Part shown: positions 44,601 to 48,600 of the stretch, in pieces
Layout: every line of letters starts with the position of its first letter
Position numbering within the stretch: the stretch's first letter is position 1
Assembly: GCF_932526225.1 (NCBI RefSeq)
Contig: NC_064035.1
Span: 14,204,566-14,268,565, forward strand
Direction of reading: 5' to 3'
Length of the DNA: 64,000 bases
DNA from: Nematostella vectensis
Taxonomy: Eukaryota > Cnidaria > Anthozoa > Actiniaria > Edwardsiidae
Notes under the pieces: generated by a model
The model's database searches: none
Told to the model about the DNA's origin: nothing
The model's input: only the letters and a program-made list of their open reading frames with translations
Translations under genes and position numbers: made by a program

Positions 44601-46922
44601 TGGCGTTGTACTTGCTTGGGGTACTAGTGATCACTCGCTCACTGGTACGTATGGTGACAGACGCCTCTATAGGCTTTAACAAGGACCCGCGGTATAAAAG
44701 GCGCGGACCAGGTCCAAGTCGTCATTCCCACTTGACCATGTCAAGTACAGAACTCCGTAAATGTCGCAAAAGCAGAGCCATAGATTAATCTCGATCATTT
44801 GTAAATTGACGAGAATGTTTTGGCAATAACTGCGAGCTTTTCGGAAGAGGTTTTCTACACCAAGAACGACAAAAACAGCGCGCGCTCATTTGAAATGACG
44901 CTATTTAGCACGCGCGCGAAAATAACGAAACATGAAAACATTTTTGCTTCAAAATCTTTTCAAACTCTATTTCTTATAGGTGCAGTCACCTGAGAATATT
45001 GAAAATGTAGTTCTTTTTGCACTTTTAATGTTTTATCATCTTTTTTGCTTCATTTTATGGAGCTCTGCACTCGACAAGGTCTAGTGCGAATGATGACTTG
45101 TTTAAAATATTGGTTTGCAGCTATATGGAGACACCATGCTTTTTCTGTCTTTCAGAGTGCGTCTGTGGTAAGATGGATGTACCATTACTCCAAAAAGCTC
45201 CTAGATTACGACGCTGCCAACTTTCTACTGGACTATGGGATGAGCAAGTGAGTACACTCGAAGTTTTCTCGGATCCTTTTTTTTTTCTAATTTGACACCA
45301 CTATACCGCCTGTAATTAGCCTAGCAGGTTTTGAACTTAAATTTTAATCTTGTTTAGGCTGTATTCGTTGAAGAGGCCCAAGACGAGAGAAGAGACGGTT
45401 TTTAACGAGGATAGTGATGAGGAAGAAGAAGACCAAAAGATCGTACCAGTTGTAAGTCCTTTATTCTGCTCTTCCCTAAAAAAGAAGTGGCTCGATGCTT
45501 TGTAATAATATATATAAAGAGAGAGAAATAATATAAACGATAGATGTTAGAAAAAAAAAAGAAATCACGATTCATCTTCTTTACCTGAGTAACGATAAAG
45601 GCAATTTACTTATTATCATTTTTTAATTGCTTTTGAGCAGTCTAAAAATGGCTATTCGAACGACCCTTTATGCAGGAAGACTTTTTGAAAGTCATTACTT
45701 ATCTTGTGTGATTTCCTTCCAGGAATACGCGGTGGACGAAGTGGAGACCCAGATGGAAGAGTTGCTTTTCAGGATGGACAACCTCGTGGGAGCAGGAAAC
45801 TTAGAAGCCAGGCTCTTCGAATACTCCACTGATTTCCTGTCCAGCGACGAGGGCGAGGTTGAGTACCTGTTTCGCCGCGACACCAGCGATGCCCTTTACT
45901 GCTACAACGACGACATTTACTATCACCGCGACGGTGTTGGAGACTTCTACTACCACCGCGACACCAACGACGACTTGTACGCTGCAAGTGGCTACGAGAC
46001 GGACCAGAGCATACAAACATACGGCTCCATGCCACGCTTCAGGGACACACAAGACGACGTCCCAGGCTTTGATTCTGGGGCTTTGTCCAATGATGTGTTC
46101 TTTGATGAAAGTTATTCAAGTTTGCCAACCGCCCCCAAGACTGCAGCCACTTCTTTATCTAATGCCAGACACTTACGCGAGGAAGGGCTTTGGATGCATC
46201 CTCTAAGAAGCACTCATGAACCTGCAGCTGGTTTGAATAAAATACCTCACACCCGCCGTAATTCTCAGGGGCTTGCATCGCAATCTGAAAGGTCTCTGAG
46301 CCGTCGCCAATCCGATCCCACAAAGGAGCGTGCTAAAGGGAAACGTCCCGCTCTTACAAGGAAGCCAAAGATACGTCCAGGTGAGTCGTTCTTGGACGAC
46401 TTAGCGAGGGACGAGTGTTTATCCGAGGAGACCATCAGTATTCCGGACGAGACACGGCCAGATCTCAGTACTTACCGAACGAGGAATGTCGAAGAGAGAA
46501 AAGCCATAAAGAAGACAAAGAAGCGACGAGGCCGTGGATTGGGTCTTTTCCCAGTCACAGCTGTGTCCCCGGGTGATGAAGGGGAGGCTATCGACAGACC
46601 ACCTATCCAGCTCCAGGGTTTTATCAACCATGTAGCCCTGGGGGAGATCAGCAGTGAAGACCTGGAGAGGTCAGCCAGATCACAGGAGAGACTAACAGGA
46701 TCAGAGGAGAGATGGGCCGAAACACAGGAGACACCGGTCGGATCACAGGAGAGGCCATCCGATCAGCCAAGGGAGCAGAGTCACGCAAAAGTCCATGATT
46801 CTCGCTGGGCTGGACATGCTCCTCGTGGTCTCATCGCCGATATAAGCATGAACTCACTTCCTCAGTCGCGTGTTCCAACGGACCACGACAAACCGAAAGG
46901 CGTCAACGCTTGGGTGCCATAG
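5188..46922 (+). CDS. Polycystin-1-like receptor/channel, complete, 58 coding exons
   Basis: Large 11-TM polycystin-1 family protein. By family knowledge it acts in ciliary/surface sensing with a PKD2-type channel partner. Exons: 5188-5260, 6155-6266, 8039-8137, 8503-9353, 9750-9875, 10379-10580, 11011-11098, 12399-12556, 13410-13542, 13660-13743, 13991-14104, 14374-14561, 14948-15172, 15495-15946, 16257-16650, 17053-17221, 17593-17725, 17821-17935, 18304-18408, 18937-19036, 19537-19593, 19976-20139, 21142-21229, 21372-21620, 23438-23548, 23861-24012, 24474-24595, 24668-24729, 25931-26070, 26287-26370, 26645-26797, 27075-27236, 27984-28103, 28483-28531, 28615-28665, 28744-28839, 30636-30710, 31249-31368, 32019-32124, 32853-32950, 33339-33405, 33716-33944, 37805-38063, 38507-38625, 39053-39163, 40197-40311, 40447-40521, 40876-40991, 41784-41819, 41862-41969, 42069-42189, 42287-42388, 43056-43196, 43843-43980, 44414-44644, 45156-45247, 45358-45451, 45723-46922. 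All junctions are GT/AG and all phases close (3177 aa). Unlike vertebrate PKD1 it lacks LRRs and a lectin domain. A few small-exon borders could shift. Confidence 0.93.
6306..7755. repeat. 21-bp minisatellite, about 68 copies, intron 2
   Basis: The unit is close to GATTCCAGATCCTAGTGTATG with frequent variants (TATGTG, TGTGAG, AGAGTA). Because 21 is a multiple of three and the unit lacks stops in several frames, long repetitive open frames appear on both strands; these are artefacts, not genes. Higher-order blocks of variant units recur (6540-6780 resembles 6700-7160), so block duplications occurred. Confidence 0.97.
8503..13542 (+). CDS. Polycystin exons 4-9: PKD (Ig-like) repeats
   Basis: Exons 4-9 encode a beta-rich ectodomain with PKD repeats, which resist force and mediate adhesion in this family. 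The core motif is clear at residue 262 (FYWDFGDGNG), at 365 (NWSLGDGG, completed by exon 5) and at 547 (NWDFGDQQ, exon 8, completed by exon 9). A weaker copy is in exons 6-7 (YIWHLKKGDE). Repeats end with the usual Y.V.....N element, for example NYSLSLTAKN and KYLVRLMVYNK. Several N-x-S/T sites are visible. Only about four or five repeats are seen, far fewer than in human PKD1. Confidence 0.85.
9978..10252. mobile_element. Foldback MITE in intron 5
   Basis: A long inverted repeat. The left arm runs from about 10037 (GAGTAACTGTTTATTTCC) to GCATGTGCGAAGG, and the right arm CCTTCGCACATGCG to GGAAATAAACGGTTACTC. The arms are about 90 bp. A second smaller inverted pair (AGTGGTTTCCTCTTTC and GAGAGAAACCACT) lies at 9985-10037. 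There is no coding capacity. Confidence 0.8.
10668..10760 (+). mobile_element. Possible tRNA-derived SINE head
   Basis: TGGCCCAGTGTGTTAGCAC resembles a Pol III A box, and GGTTTGATTCC about 50 bases further resembles a B box, as in tRNA-derived SINEs. It is not a tRNA gene: the arms do not pair into a cloverleaf that I can find. The 3' limit is not clear (perhaps near 10870). Confidence 0.5.
11120..12390. other. Intron 7, no further feature recognised
   Basis: About 1.3 kb of intron sequence with a G-run near 11142, C-rich patches near 11600 and AT-rich stretches. I see no exon and no clear repeat family. A T-rich tract directly precedes the exon 8 acceptor. Confidence 0.5.
12606..13378. repeat. 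24-bp minisatellite, about 32 copies, intron 8
   Basis: The unit is GATGGGCAGACAGACCTATA plus GACA, very homogeneous in 12730-13060 and more variable at the edges. The period of eight codons and the absence of stops give repetitive open frames on both strands that are not genes. It starts about 50 bases after exon 8 and ends about 30 bases before exon 9. Confidence 0.97.
13410..17935 (+). CDS. Polycystin exons 9-18: REJ module
   Basis: The receptor-for-egg-jelly module starts near CNLQVQISGE (residue about 605) and runs through exon 18. Diagnostic parts: the LECIEHHKLLYNWT strand, the ITLDGSDSYDPDYP motif (exon 12), SYEWLV (exon 13), an internal repeat LVLRGSC...FFEWSLY (exon 14), and the classic end YMLALRVRD...FKVNELPVNGRCSV...CLGWKD (exon 16) followed by PLGYEV (exon 17). 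REJ is shared by polycystin-1, PKDREJ and sea urchin sperm receptors. It is interrupted by a Thr/Pro-rich insert described separately. Confidence 0.88.
15495..16650 (+). CDS. Thr/Ser/Pro-rich mucin-like insert inside REJ
   Basis: Exon 14 (second half) and exon 15 (first half), residues about 875-1045, are dominated by Thr, Pro, Ser and Gly, for example TTFPETGITMRPTPG and SPSSSTRTSSTPQPT. Such composition is typical of O-glycosylated stalks. The fold before and after is REJ (FFEWSLYL before, LTFKDSETT and the exon-16 motif after). The insert therefore splits the module as a flexible linker. The phase-1 intron 14 lies within it. The glycosylation is inference from composition. Confidence 0.7.
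18304..26370 (+). CDS. Polycystin exons 19-30: GAIN-like region and GPS cleavage site
   Basis: Exons 19-28 (residues about 1240-1642) make the helical and beta parts of a GAIN-like domain, including amphipathic helices in exon 22 and the strand pattern EIPVKNLSQDIMVTLPW in exon 25. Exons 29-30 give the GPS: HWIGCYYW, WLGDGCRTT, HCRCNHLTAFSG. The cleavage tripeptide H-L-T is intact at residues 1692-1694, so autoproteolysis just before TM1 is expected. For exon 25 I chose the acceptor at 23436-23437, because the earlier AG at 23335 leads to a stop in frame. Confidence 0.88.
20192..20643. mobile_element. MITE with TTTTCGCG-rich inverted ends, intron 22
   Basis: The left end is TATTACACTAAATTTTCGCG and the right end CGCGAAAATTAAGTGTAATA, inverted to each other. 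Subterminal repeats of TTTTCGCGA occur in both arms. It is about 450 bp with no coding capacity. Confidence 0.8.
21600..23090. repeat. About 80-bp minisatellite built from the exon 24 donor junction
   Basis: Roughly 18 units, each beginning ACATCTGGGTTAACAGTCAA and continuing through GAAGCCGGGGCTTG to ACTTGAGGCCTTCCCT. The first part is a copy of the end of exon 24 (CATCTGGGTTGACAGTCAAC|AG then GTACAC). In the middle units the donor GT is changed (AATAGGATAG). At the far end, 23084-23091, CAGTCAACAG|GTACGT restores a donor-like site. Confidence 0.95.
24890..25087. mobile_element. MITE, about 200 bp, intron 28
   Basis: Terminal inverted repeats: TTTAAAGCCGCATTGTCATC with GTTTACTTCCGG on the left, and CCGGAAGTGAACTGGTGAC with GGTGGCTTTAA on the right. 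The interior is AT-rich and has no coding capacity. Confidence 0.75.
25235..25335. repeat. Short tandem repeat, intron 28
   Basis: Four imperfect copies of TTTGTAAATTCCTTCAACTA with a period of about 20-27 bases. The rest of this intron (25088-25930) shows nothing else I can name. Confidence 0.8.
26123..26180 (+). repeat. Degenerate copy of the exon 29 3' end
   Basis: CTCTAACCAGATAACCCATCATTCAG|GT in intron 29 matches the end of exon 29 (AACTAACCAGACAACCCACC...) about 108 bases upstream, with scattered changes. It is too decayed to code (the two GPS Cys codons are altered). Confidence 0.65.
26645..28531 (+). CDS. Polycystin exons 31-34: TM1 and PLAT/LH2 domain
   Basis: Exon 31 carries the first membrane helix (TLVLVLCLIVLYFILLIFC) and the cytoplasmic ADKYDNRKQ junction typical of the family. 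The PLAT domain (residues about 1768-1878) follows on the intracellular side: YKITVETGHWFGSGTTANV, an HNKPVFERASKDVFIF strand, PVWKIHIWHYNEG, and the closing CYRWLAVDEEDG. PLAT domains bind lipids or proteins. Exon 33 must use the donor at 28104 (AATG|GTACAG), since reading on meets a stop; the phase then fits exon 34. Confidence 0.92.
28615..33944 (+). CDS. Polycystin exons 35-42: TM2-TM4 and the large intracellular loop
   Basis: Exon 36 has the conserved LMDYHLWLSVLGRPSYSRFTRAQ segment leading to TM2 in exon 37 (RLTCCLSLLLSYLAA). Exon 38 is TM3 (GLISGMVALLPNLIWMW). Exons 39-41 form a polar, Ser/Thr-rich cytoplasmic loop of about 90 residues. Exon 42 ends in TM4 (WIGCFATVLLAVSITVWYG). Exon 38 has tandem acceptors (CAGCAG), which could give a one-Gln variant. 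Introns here hold most of the minisatellites, and repeats are fused to the ends of exons 36 and 42. Confidence 0.88.
28829..28935 (+). repeat. 20-bp tandem repeats of the exon 36 donor
   Basis: Exon 36 ends CACTCGTGCACAG|GTATTAC. Units of 20 bases then follow, each ending CTCGTATCAG|GTAT or CTTGTATCAG|GTAT, about four times. Each unit carries an AG|GTAT donor-like site. Use of a downstream copy would insert 20, 40, 60 or 80 nt, and only the third keeps frame. Confidence 0.85.
28950..29697. repeat. Two direct copies of about 367 bp, intron 36
   Basis: The segment starting near GTACCCGGGGGAGGGAGGG (28953) recurs from about 29321, with more than 95 percent identity by eye. Each copy ends in a C-rich tract and AAAAATCCTGGGTAC. 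There is no coding potential. Confidence 0.9.
29700..30540. repeat. Two minisatellites, intron 36
   Basis: 29715-29812 has about four copies of a 23-24 bp unit (AAGCCATGAACCAGCTGAG). 29873-30540 has about eight copies of an 83-bp unit starting GTTGAGATATCCATAGCACC and ending GGGAGATCACTCTGTA. Minus-strand open frames through it are artefacts. Confidence 0.93.
31672..31885. repeat. 53-bp minisatellite, four copies, intron 38
   Basis: The unit contains GACTCGACATCCTTGTCCGA and ACAATTGGTCGATGTCAGAT. GACATC...GGTCGATGTC makes each unit partly self-complementary. Confidence 0.9.
32386..32812. repeat. 45-bp minisatellite, about nine copies, intron 39
   Basis: The unit contains CACGCTTTGCTTGGTGTTG and TGCTTTTCCTTGTCTCTG. 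The period is a multiple of three with no stops, so three overlapping plus-strand open frames and one minus-strand frame arise. None is a gene. The array ends about 40 bases before exon 40. Confidence 0.95.
33878..34215 (+). repeat. Exon 42 end and donor tandemly triplicated
   Basis: The segment starting TAGCTTGGATAGGCTGTTTC at 33878 (coding for TM4) through the donor into the intron recurs at 34023 (almost identical coding part) and 34163 (decayed). Periods are 145 and 140 bases. In the second copy the donor is lost: GGTCTGAG|GTAAGCC has become GGTCTAAGCC. Confidence 0.9.
34575..34874 (-). CDS. Macin-family antimicrobial peptide precursor, nested antisense in intron 42
   Basis: A 99-residue secreted peptide. 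Residues 1-26 form a signal peptide (MSRSVTVSVALMAVLFGM...SEA). The mature part begins GIGDCWATWSRCTRW and has ten Cys, with the macin pattern CWATWSRC, GKLWLNCQQRC, CPFSNRAWQCQC. Macins (hydramacin, theromacin, neuromacin) are cationic defence peptides. I chose this ATG because TTTTTCTCGCAG, a good splice acceptor, stands directly before it, suggesting a 5' UTR intron; the frame is open 17 codons further upstream. It lies on the opposite strand inside the 3.9-kb polycystin intron 42. The family call is from recall of the Cys/Trp pattern. Confidence 0.85.
   Translation of the reverse strand: MSRSVTVSVALMAVLFGMLLLPRSEAGIGDCWATWSRCTRWSRWFTGKLWLNCQQRCYCLGHATGSCVDTPSTCPFSNRAWQCQCSGRRSGPRPIWCGF
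35005..35350. repeat. Dispersed repeat with C-tracts, intron 42
   Basis: Two related blocks contain CCTATCTAATGAACGCCCCC or CTATTGAACGCC with poly-C tracts. They end in GGGCGTTTATTAGATCATTTACGGTA (35324-35349, key part GCGTTTATTAGATCATT). The same end occurs at 33648-33668 in intron 41. Probably a degraded mobile repeat. From 35351 to 36163 I see nothing further. Confidence 0.6.
36164..37394. repeat. About 410-bp unit in three tandem copies, intron 42
   Basis: Copies start at 36164, 36570 and 36982 with GGTGACCTCGTGACCTTGTC or a close variant, and end ACTCTTATATCAAATAT. They are very similar to each other, so the triplication is recent. There is no exon in them. The minus-strand open frames that cross them do not look like proteins. 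Confidence 0.95.
37510..37725. mobile_element. Foldback element with GC-rich arms, intron 42
   Basis: The left arm GCAAGTCAACACGAACGGCA through AAAAACGGCGCGCGCTC to GGCGTTGACGTCCG is inverted as CGGACGTCAACACCG to TGCCGTTCGTGTTGACTTGC. Arms are about 75 bp around a short spacer. It ends about 80 bases before the exon 43 acceptor. No coding capacity. Confidence 0.85.
37805..42189 (+). CDS. Polycystin exons 43-51: TM5-TM6 and shortened extracellular TOP domain
   Basis: Exon 43 has TM5 (SLIFSIVESLLLSQPLAVL), followed by an acidic linker (DDAEVDEGFED). Exons 44-45 hold the conserved LRPPKKAML stretch and TM6 (TLIFLVIVGSLVSGLWYP). The extracellular TOP/polycystin domain (exons 45-51) includes DYWWSRKHAHVIDLLYW, FLVGKPRILYQ, a Cys pair in exon 48 (ECWTTCD) and the last strand IIVQFSLFTP. 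From TM6 to TM7 it is about 180 residues, which looks shorter than in human PKD1. Very short exons (36 nt for exon 49) are required by phase. Confidence 0.82.
38308..38525 (+). repeat. Exon 44 acceptor junction present three times
   Basis: TCTATTCCAGTCCTTAGCCG at the true acceptor (38505-38506) is preceded by copies at 38401 (TTATTCCAG|TCCTTAGGCAGC, AG intact) and 38316 (CTATTCCATTCCTTAGCC, AG lost). The unit also contains ATCCCAGCCAAATCAA. Use of the middle acceptor would meet a stop after about 19 codons. Confidence 0.85.
39308..39407. repeat. Palindromic hairpin, intron 45
   Basis: CCCTGCTAGCAGAGGCCTCT through TCTCTGTATTTCGCT is inverted almost perfectly downstream, ending CCTCTGCTAGCAGGG. 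The arms are about 38 bp around a 25-base loop. Probably a small foldback element. The rest of intron 45 up to 39950 shows nothing else. Confidence 0.8.
39950..40235 (+). repeat. Exon 46 acceptor junction present three times
   Basis: ATATCTCAG|CAATATGC followed by CAACATGCGCATGGACT occurs at 39988, 40091 and the true acceptor 40196, periods 103-105. Both upstream copies keep AG and the polypyrimidine context, so they are potential acceptors. After GGACT they diverge into CAGTGTAACATC. Confidence 0.9.
41051..41466. mobile_element. MITE with perfect 88-bp inverted repeats, intron 48
   Basis: AATACACCAAAAACTGGAAA through GAAGGTGAATCGTAAC at 41051-41138 is repeated exactly in inverse at 41379-41466. 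The element is about 416 bp, starts about 60 bases after exon 48, and the perfect arms suggest a recent insertion. GATAGAGATAG flanks both sides, partly duplicated. Open frames inside are not genes. Confidence 0.92.
42287..44644 (+). CDS. Polycystin exons 52-55: TM7-TM11 channel core
   Basis: Helices: TM7 in exon 52 (VLFVVCYVYLVHHVLKAVRK), TM8 in exon 53 (CLVVISTLSLAVYVRW), TM9 in exon 54 (LYLYSLMVFLLMVRTLHAFR), TM10 across exons 54-55 (GVAVMTVVYLLTFTHPG), then the pore loop (LFGRLHGAFRSFSSAF) and TM11 (VFVALYLLGVLVITRSL). This is the homologue of the six-TM channel part shared with PKD2. The pore loop lacks the LGD filter of PKD2, as expected for a PKD1-type subunit. Exon 55 uses the donor GTACGT at 44645; read-through would add a basic tail and stop at 44788. 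Confidence 0.9.
42779..43110 (+). repeat. Exon 53 acceptor plus TM8 coding part, three copies
   Basis: The unit of about 112 bases includes TTGGGTATTATCAG|GTCTGCC and the coding region for TM8. Copies start at 42840 (decayed), 42944 (near-perfect) and 43056 (the real exon). A partial older copy is at 42779. The middle copy reads VCLVVISTLSLAVYVRWSMA like the real exon and then stops (TGCATGTGA). Confidence 0.92.
43245..43480. repeat. 16-17 bp minisatellite, intron 53
   Basis: About 14 imperfect copies of GAATAAGCACCTCCCTT, with variants GCGCCTCCCCC. The minus-strand Gly-rich open frame through it is an artefact. Confidence 0.9.
43650..43832. repeat. About 62-bp tandem repeat, intron 53
   Basis: About three full copies of a unit with AACGGTTCACGAGGCAAGGC and AACGTTATTCAGTAGGCGTA. 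The last partial copy touches the exon 54 polypyrimidine/acceptor region (TTCACGCCTGTTTGCCAG). Confidence 0.88.
45156..46922 (+). CDS. Polycystin exons 56-58: long cytoplasmic tail with coiled coil
   Basis: After TM11 the tail is about 460 residues. A short helix (LLDYDAANFLLDYGMSK) and a very acidic stretch (EDSDEEEED) precede a coiled coil at the start of exon 58 (VDEVETQMEELLFRMDNL), the position where PKD1 pairs with PKD2. The rest looks disordered: a Tyr/Asp block with repeated YYHRD, basic patches (KKTKKRRGRG), and a run of SQER/SEER-type repeats near the end. The stop is TAG at 46920. The long tail past the coiled coil has no domain I recognise. Confidence 0.9.
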
Positions 46923-48600
46923 ATTTCTGTACTTCTCTAGTATTTAAGGTGTTATCTTGCAGAAAATATAGTTGGTGCATTAAGCTCGTGCTGTAATGAC
47001 GCCACTAATCGGCATAACAGGACATCAACTTGCCCCCTTCCGAGAGGAATTCAATTACGTTGGTGGCTGCCAATTTTTTTTTCTTGATTTAAGGTCTTGG
47101 TTAAAGTTGCCCTCGGGGGAGGCCATTTCTAATAGTATTTATCAAATTGACTGAAATGTCTATATCATTTATAATATATAATTGTTTATTCGTTGTTTAT
47201 AAAATGTGGTTTATGGATATGATTGTTGAGCGCTTCCTGGCATCAGAATGTTTTGTCAACGTAGTGCAGGGCAACAAAAGCCGAAACATGTTATTGCGTA
47301 TGTTTGCTCTACATTTCAATGACCTAGGTCAAGTTAGATGTATTGAATAAGGAAAAAATAATTATGTAGTCAAAAGTTTTGAAATAAAGTAAAAACCTGC
47401 GCGTAAGAACCTAGAATTTTTAAGAACCCGTGACACCATTTGCATAAGAATCTGTTAAGCCTAAAATATGTATCTGGAATAGGTTCTATATTTCAATAAT
47501 TTAAAAATAATTTGAAACAAAAATCACAAAATAACAGTACTATGAAATGTATATACAATTGACAATATTACTTTATTCTAAAGATTTCCAGAACTGTGCT
47601 TTTTCTTTACTAAAAAGAAACGCATAGTTACATATTTGCCGAGACCACGAAATTATCCATGTCAGGTATGGAAGCAGAGGTCCCCTAGACGCGCAAACGT
47701 CCATGGTTTTCGCTGGGCCATTAAATTAAGAATACGTTAGGAAAGCTTGGGAAATAGTAGGTCCTTACTCGCGGGTGTTTACGCGTAGTTAAATTGGCTC
47801 TACACAAATCTAAAATGATAATTATTTTTTTAATCTCGCAATGTTTTATCCGATTCACTAGGAAAAGTGACTGCGAAAGTTCTTTGATTTAACGGTTATA
47901 GGAGTTTTAATGATAGTTACAAGGAAATTCATATATATTGTTGATCGGACAAATTTAATATATTTTTCTCTATCCCTTCCAGTCAATGCATTCGCTAAAA
48001 ACAGTTCGTTTGTATAATAAAAATGTATTTATGTATAATAATGAAGGTGCTTAGCAATACTACTGCACAGGACATTTTACAATCAGAAAGATTTATATAA
48101 AAGTTTTATATTGAAATAAAATATGAGTATATCTTGATTTGGAGGTGTTTCTGCGTTTGCGCCATTTGCGCTGACAATTTTATTTGAAATAGGTGTATAT
48201 ACCCTTTTCCTAGGGCTCATCACATAATATGCATCAATAACTATCCTTAATCTACCATTTGCCAGTGAGCATTTCAGCTTATATAAGGGGTATCTCGATC
48301 CTCACACGGGAGGTATTGCCTCTAAGTTTGACGACTATACAATTGCGAGAAAATCCCTCTTACGTCGCGCATCTTGGTCAGAAGTTGCGTTGTGACATGT
48401 GGAACCTATTCCACTAGTTGGTATATGGATATCGTGTGTAAAAAAAGAAACATTTACCCCATTCTCTTTTATTTCAATTGTTTCTGTAATTAAGGCTTTC
48501 CCTTGAACTAAGTAATTTTCTCTTTACAACATTTATATTCGCAACATTTCCTATTGGTTCTAACGACACTCAATGAACAGAAAAACAATAAATAGTTAAA
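46923..48600. other. Polycystin 3' UTR and intergenic DNA
   Basis: The likely polyadenylation signal is AATAAA at 47383, about 460 bases after the stop. A second AATAAA lies near 48115. At about 47670-47725 the sequence (CGCAAACGTCCATGGTTTTC, CGCTGGGCC) resembles exon 58 around 46785-46815, so a small tail piece may be duplicated. No other gene is seen. Confidence 0.6.
47383..47388 (+). promoter_or_regulatory. Polyadenylation signal for the polycystin-like gene
   Basis: This is the first canonical AATAAA downstream of the stop codon at 46920-46922 on the plus strand. The assignment is by position only. Confidence 0.5.

Noticed and set aside
44645-44788. Exon 55 reading on to a stop as an alternative C-terminus
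   Set aside because: A good donor (GTACGT) at 44645 and in-phase exons 56-58 with coiled coil make the long form the main product; the short form could be an isoform but has no support.
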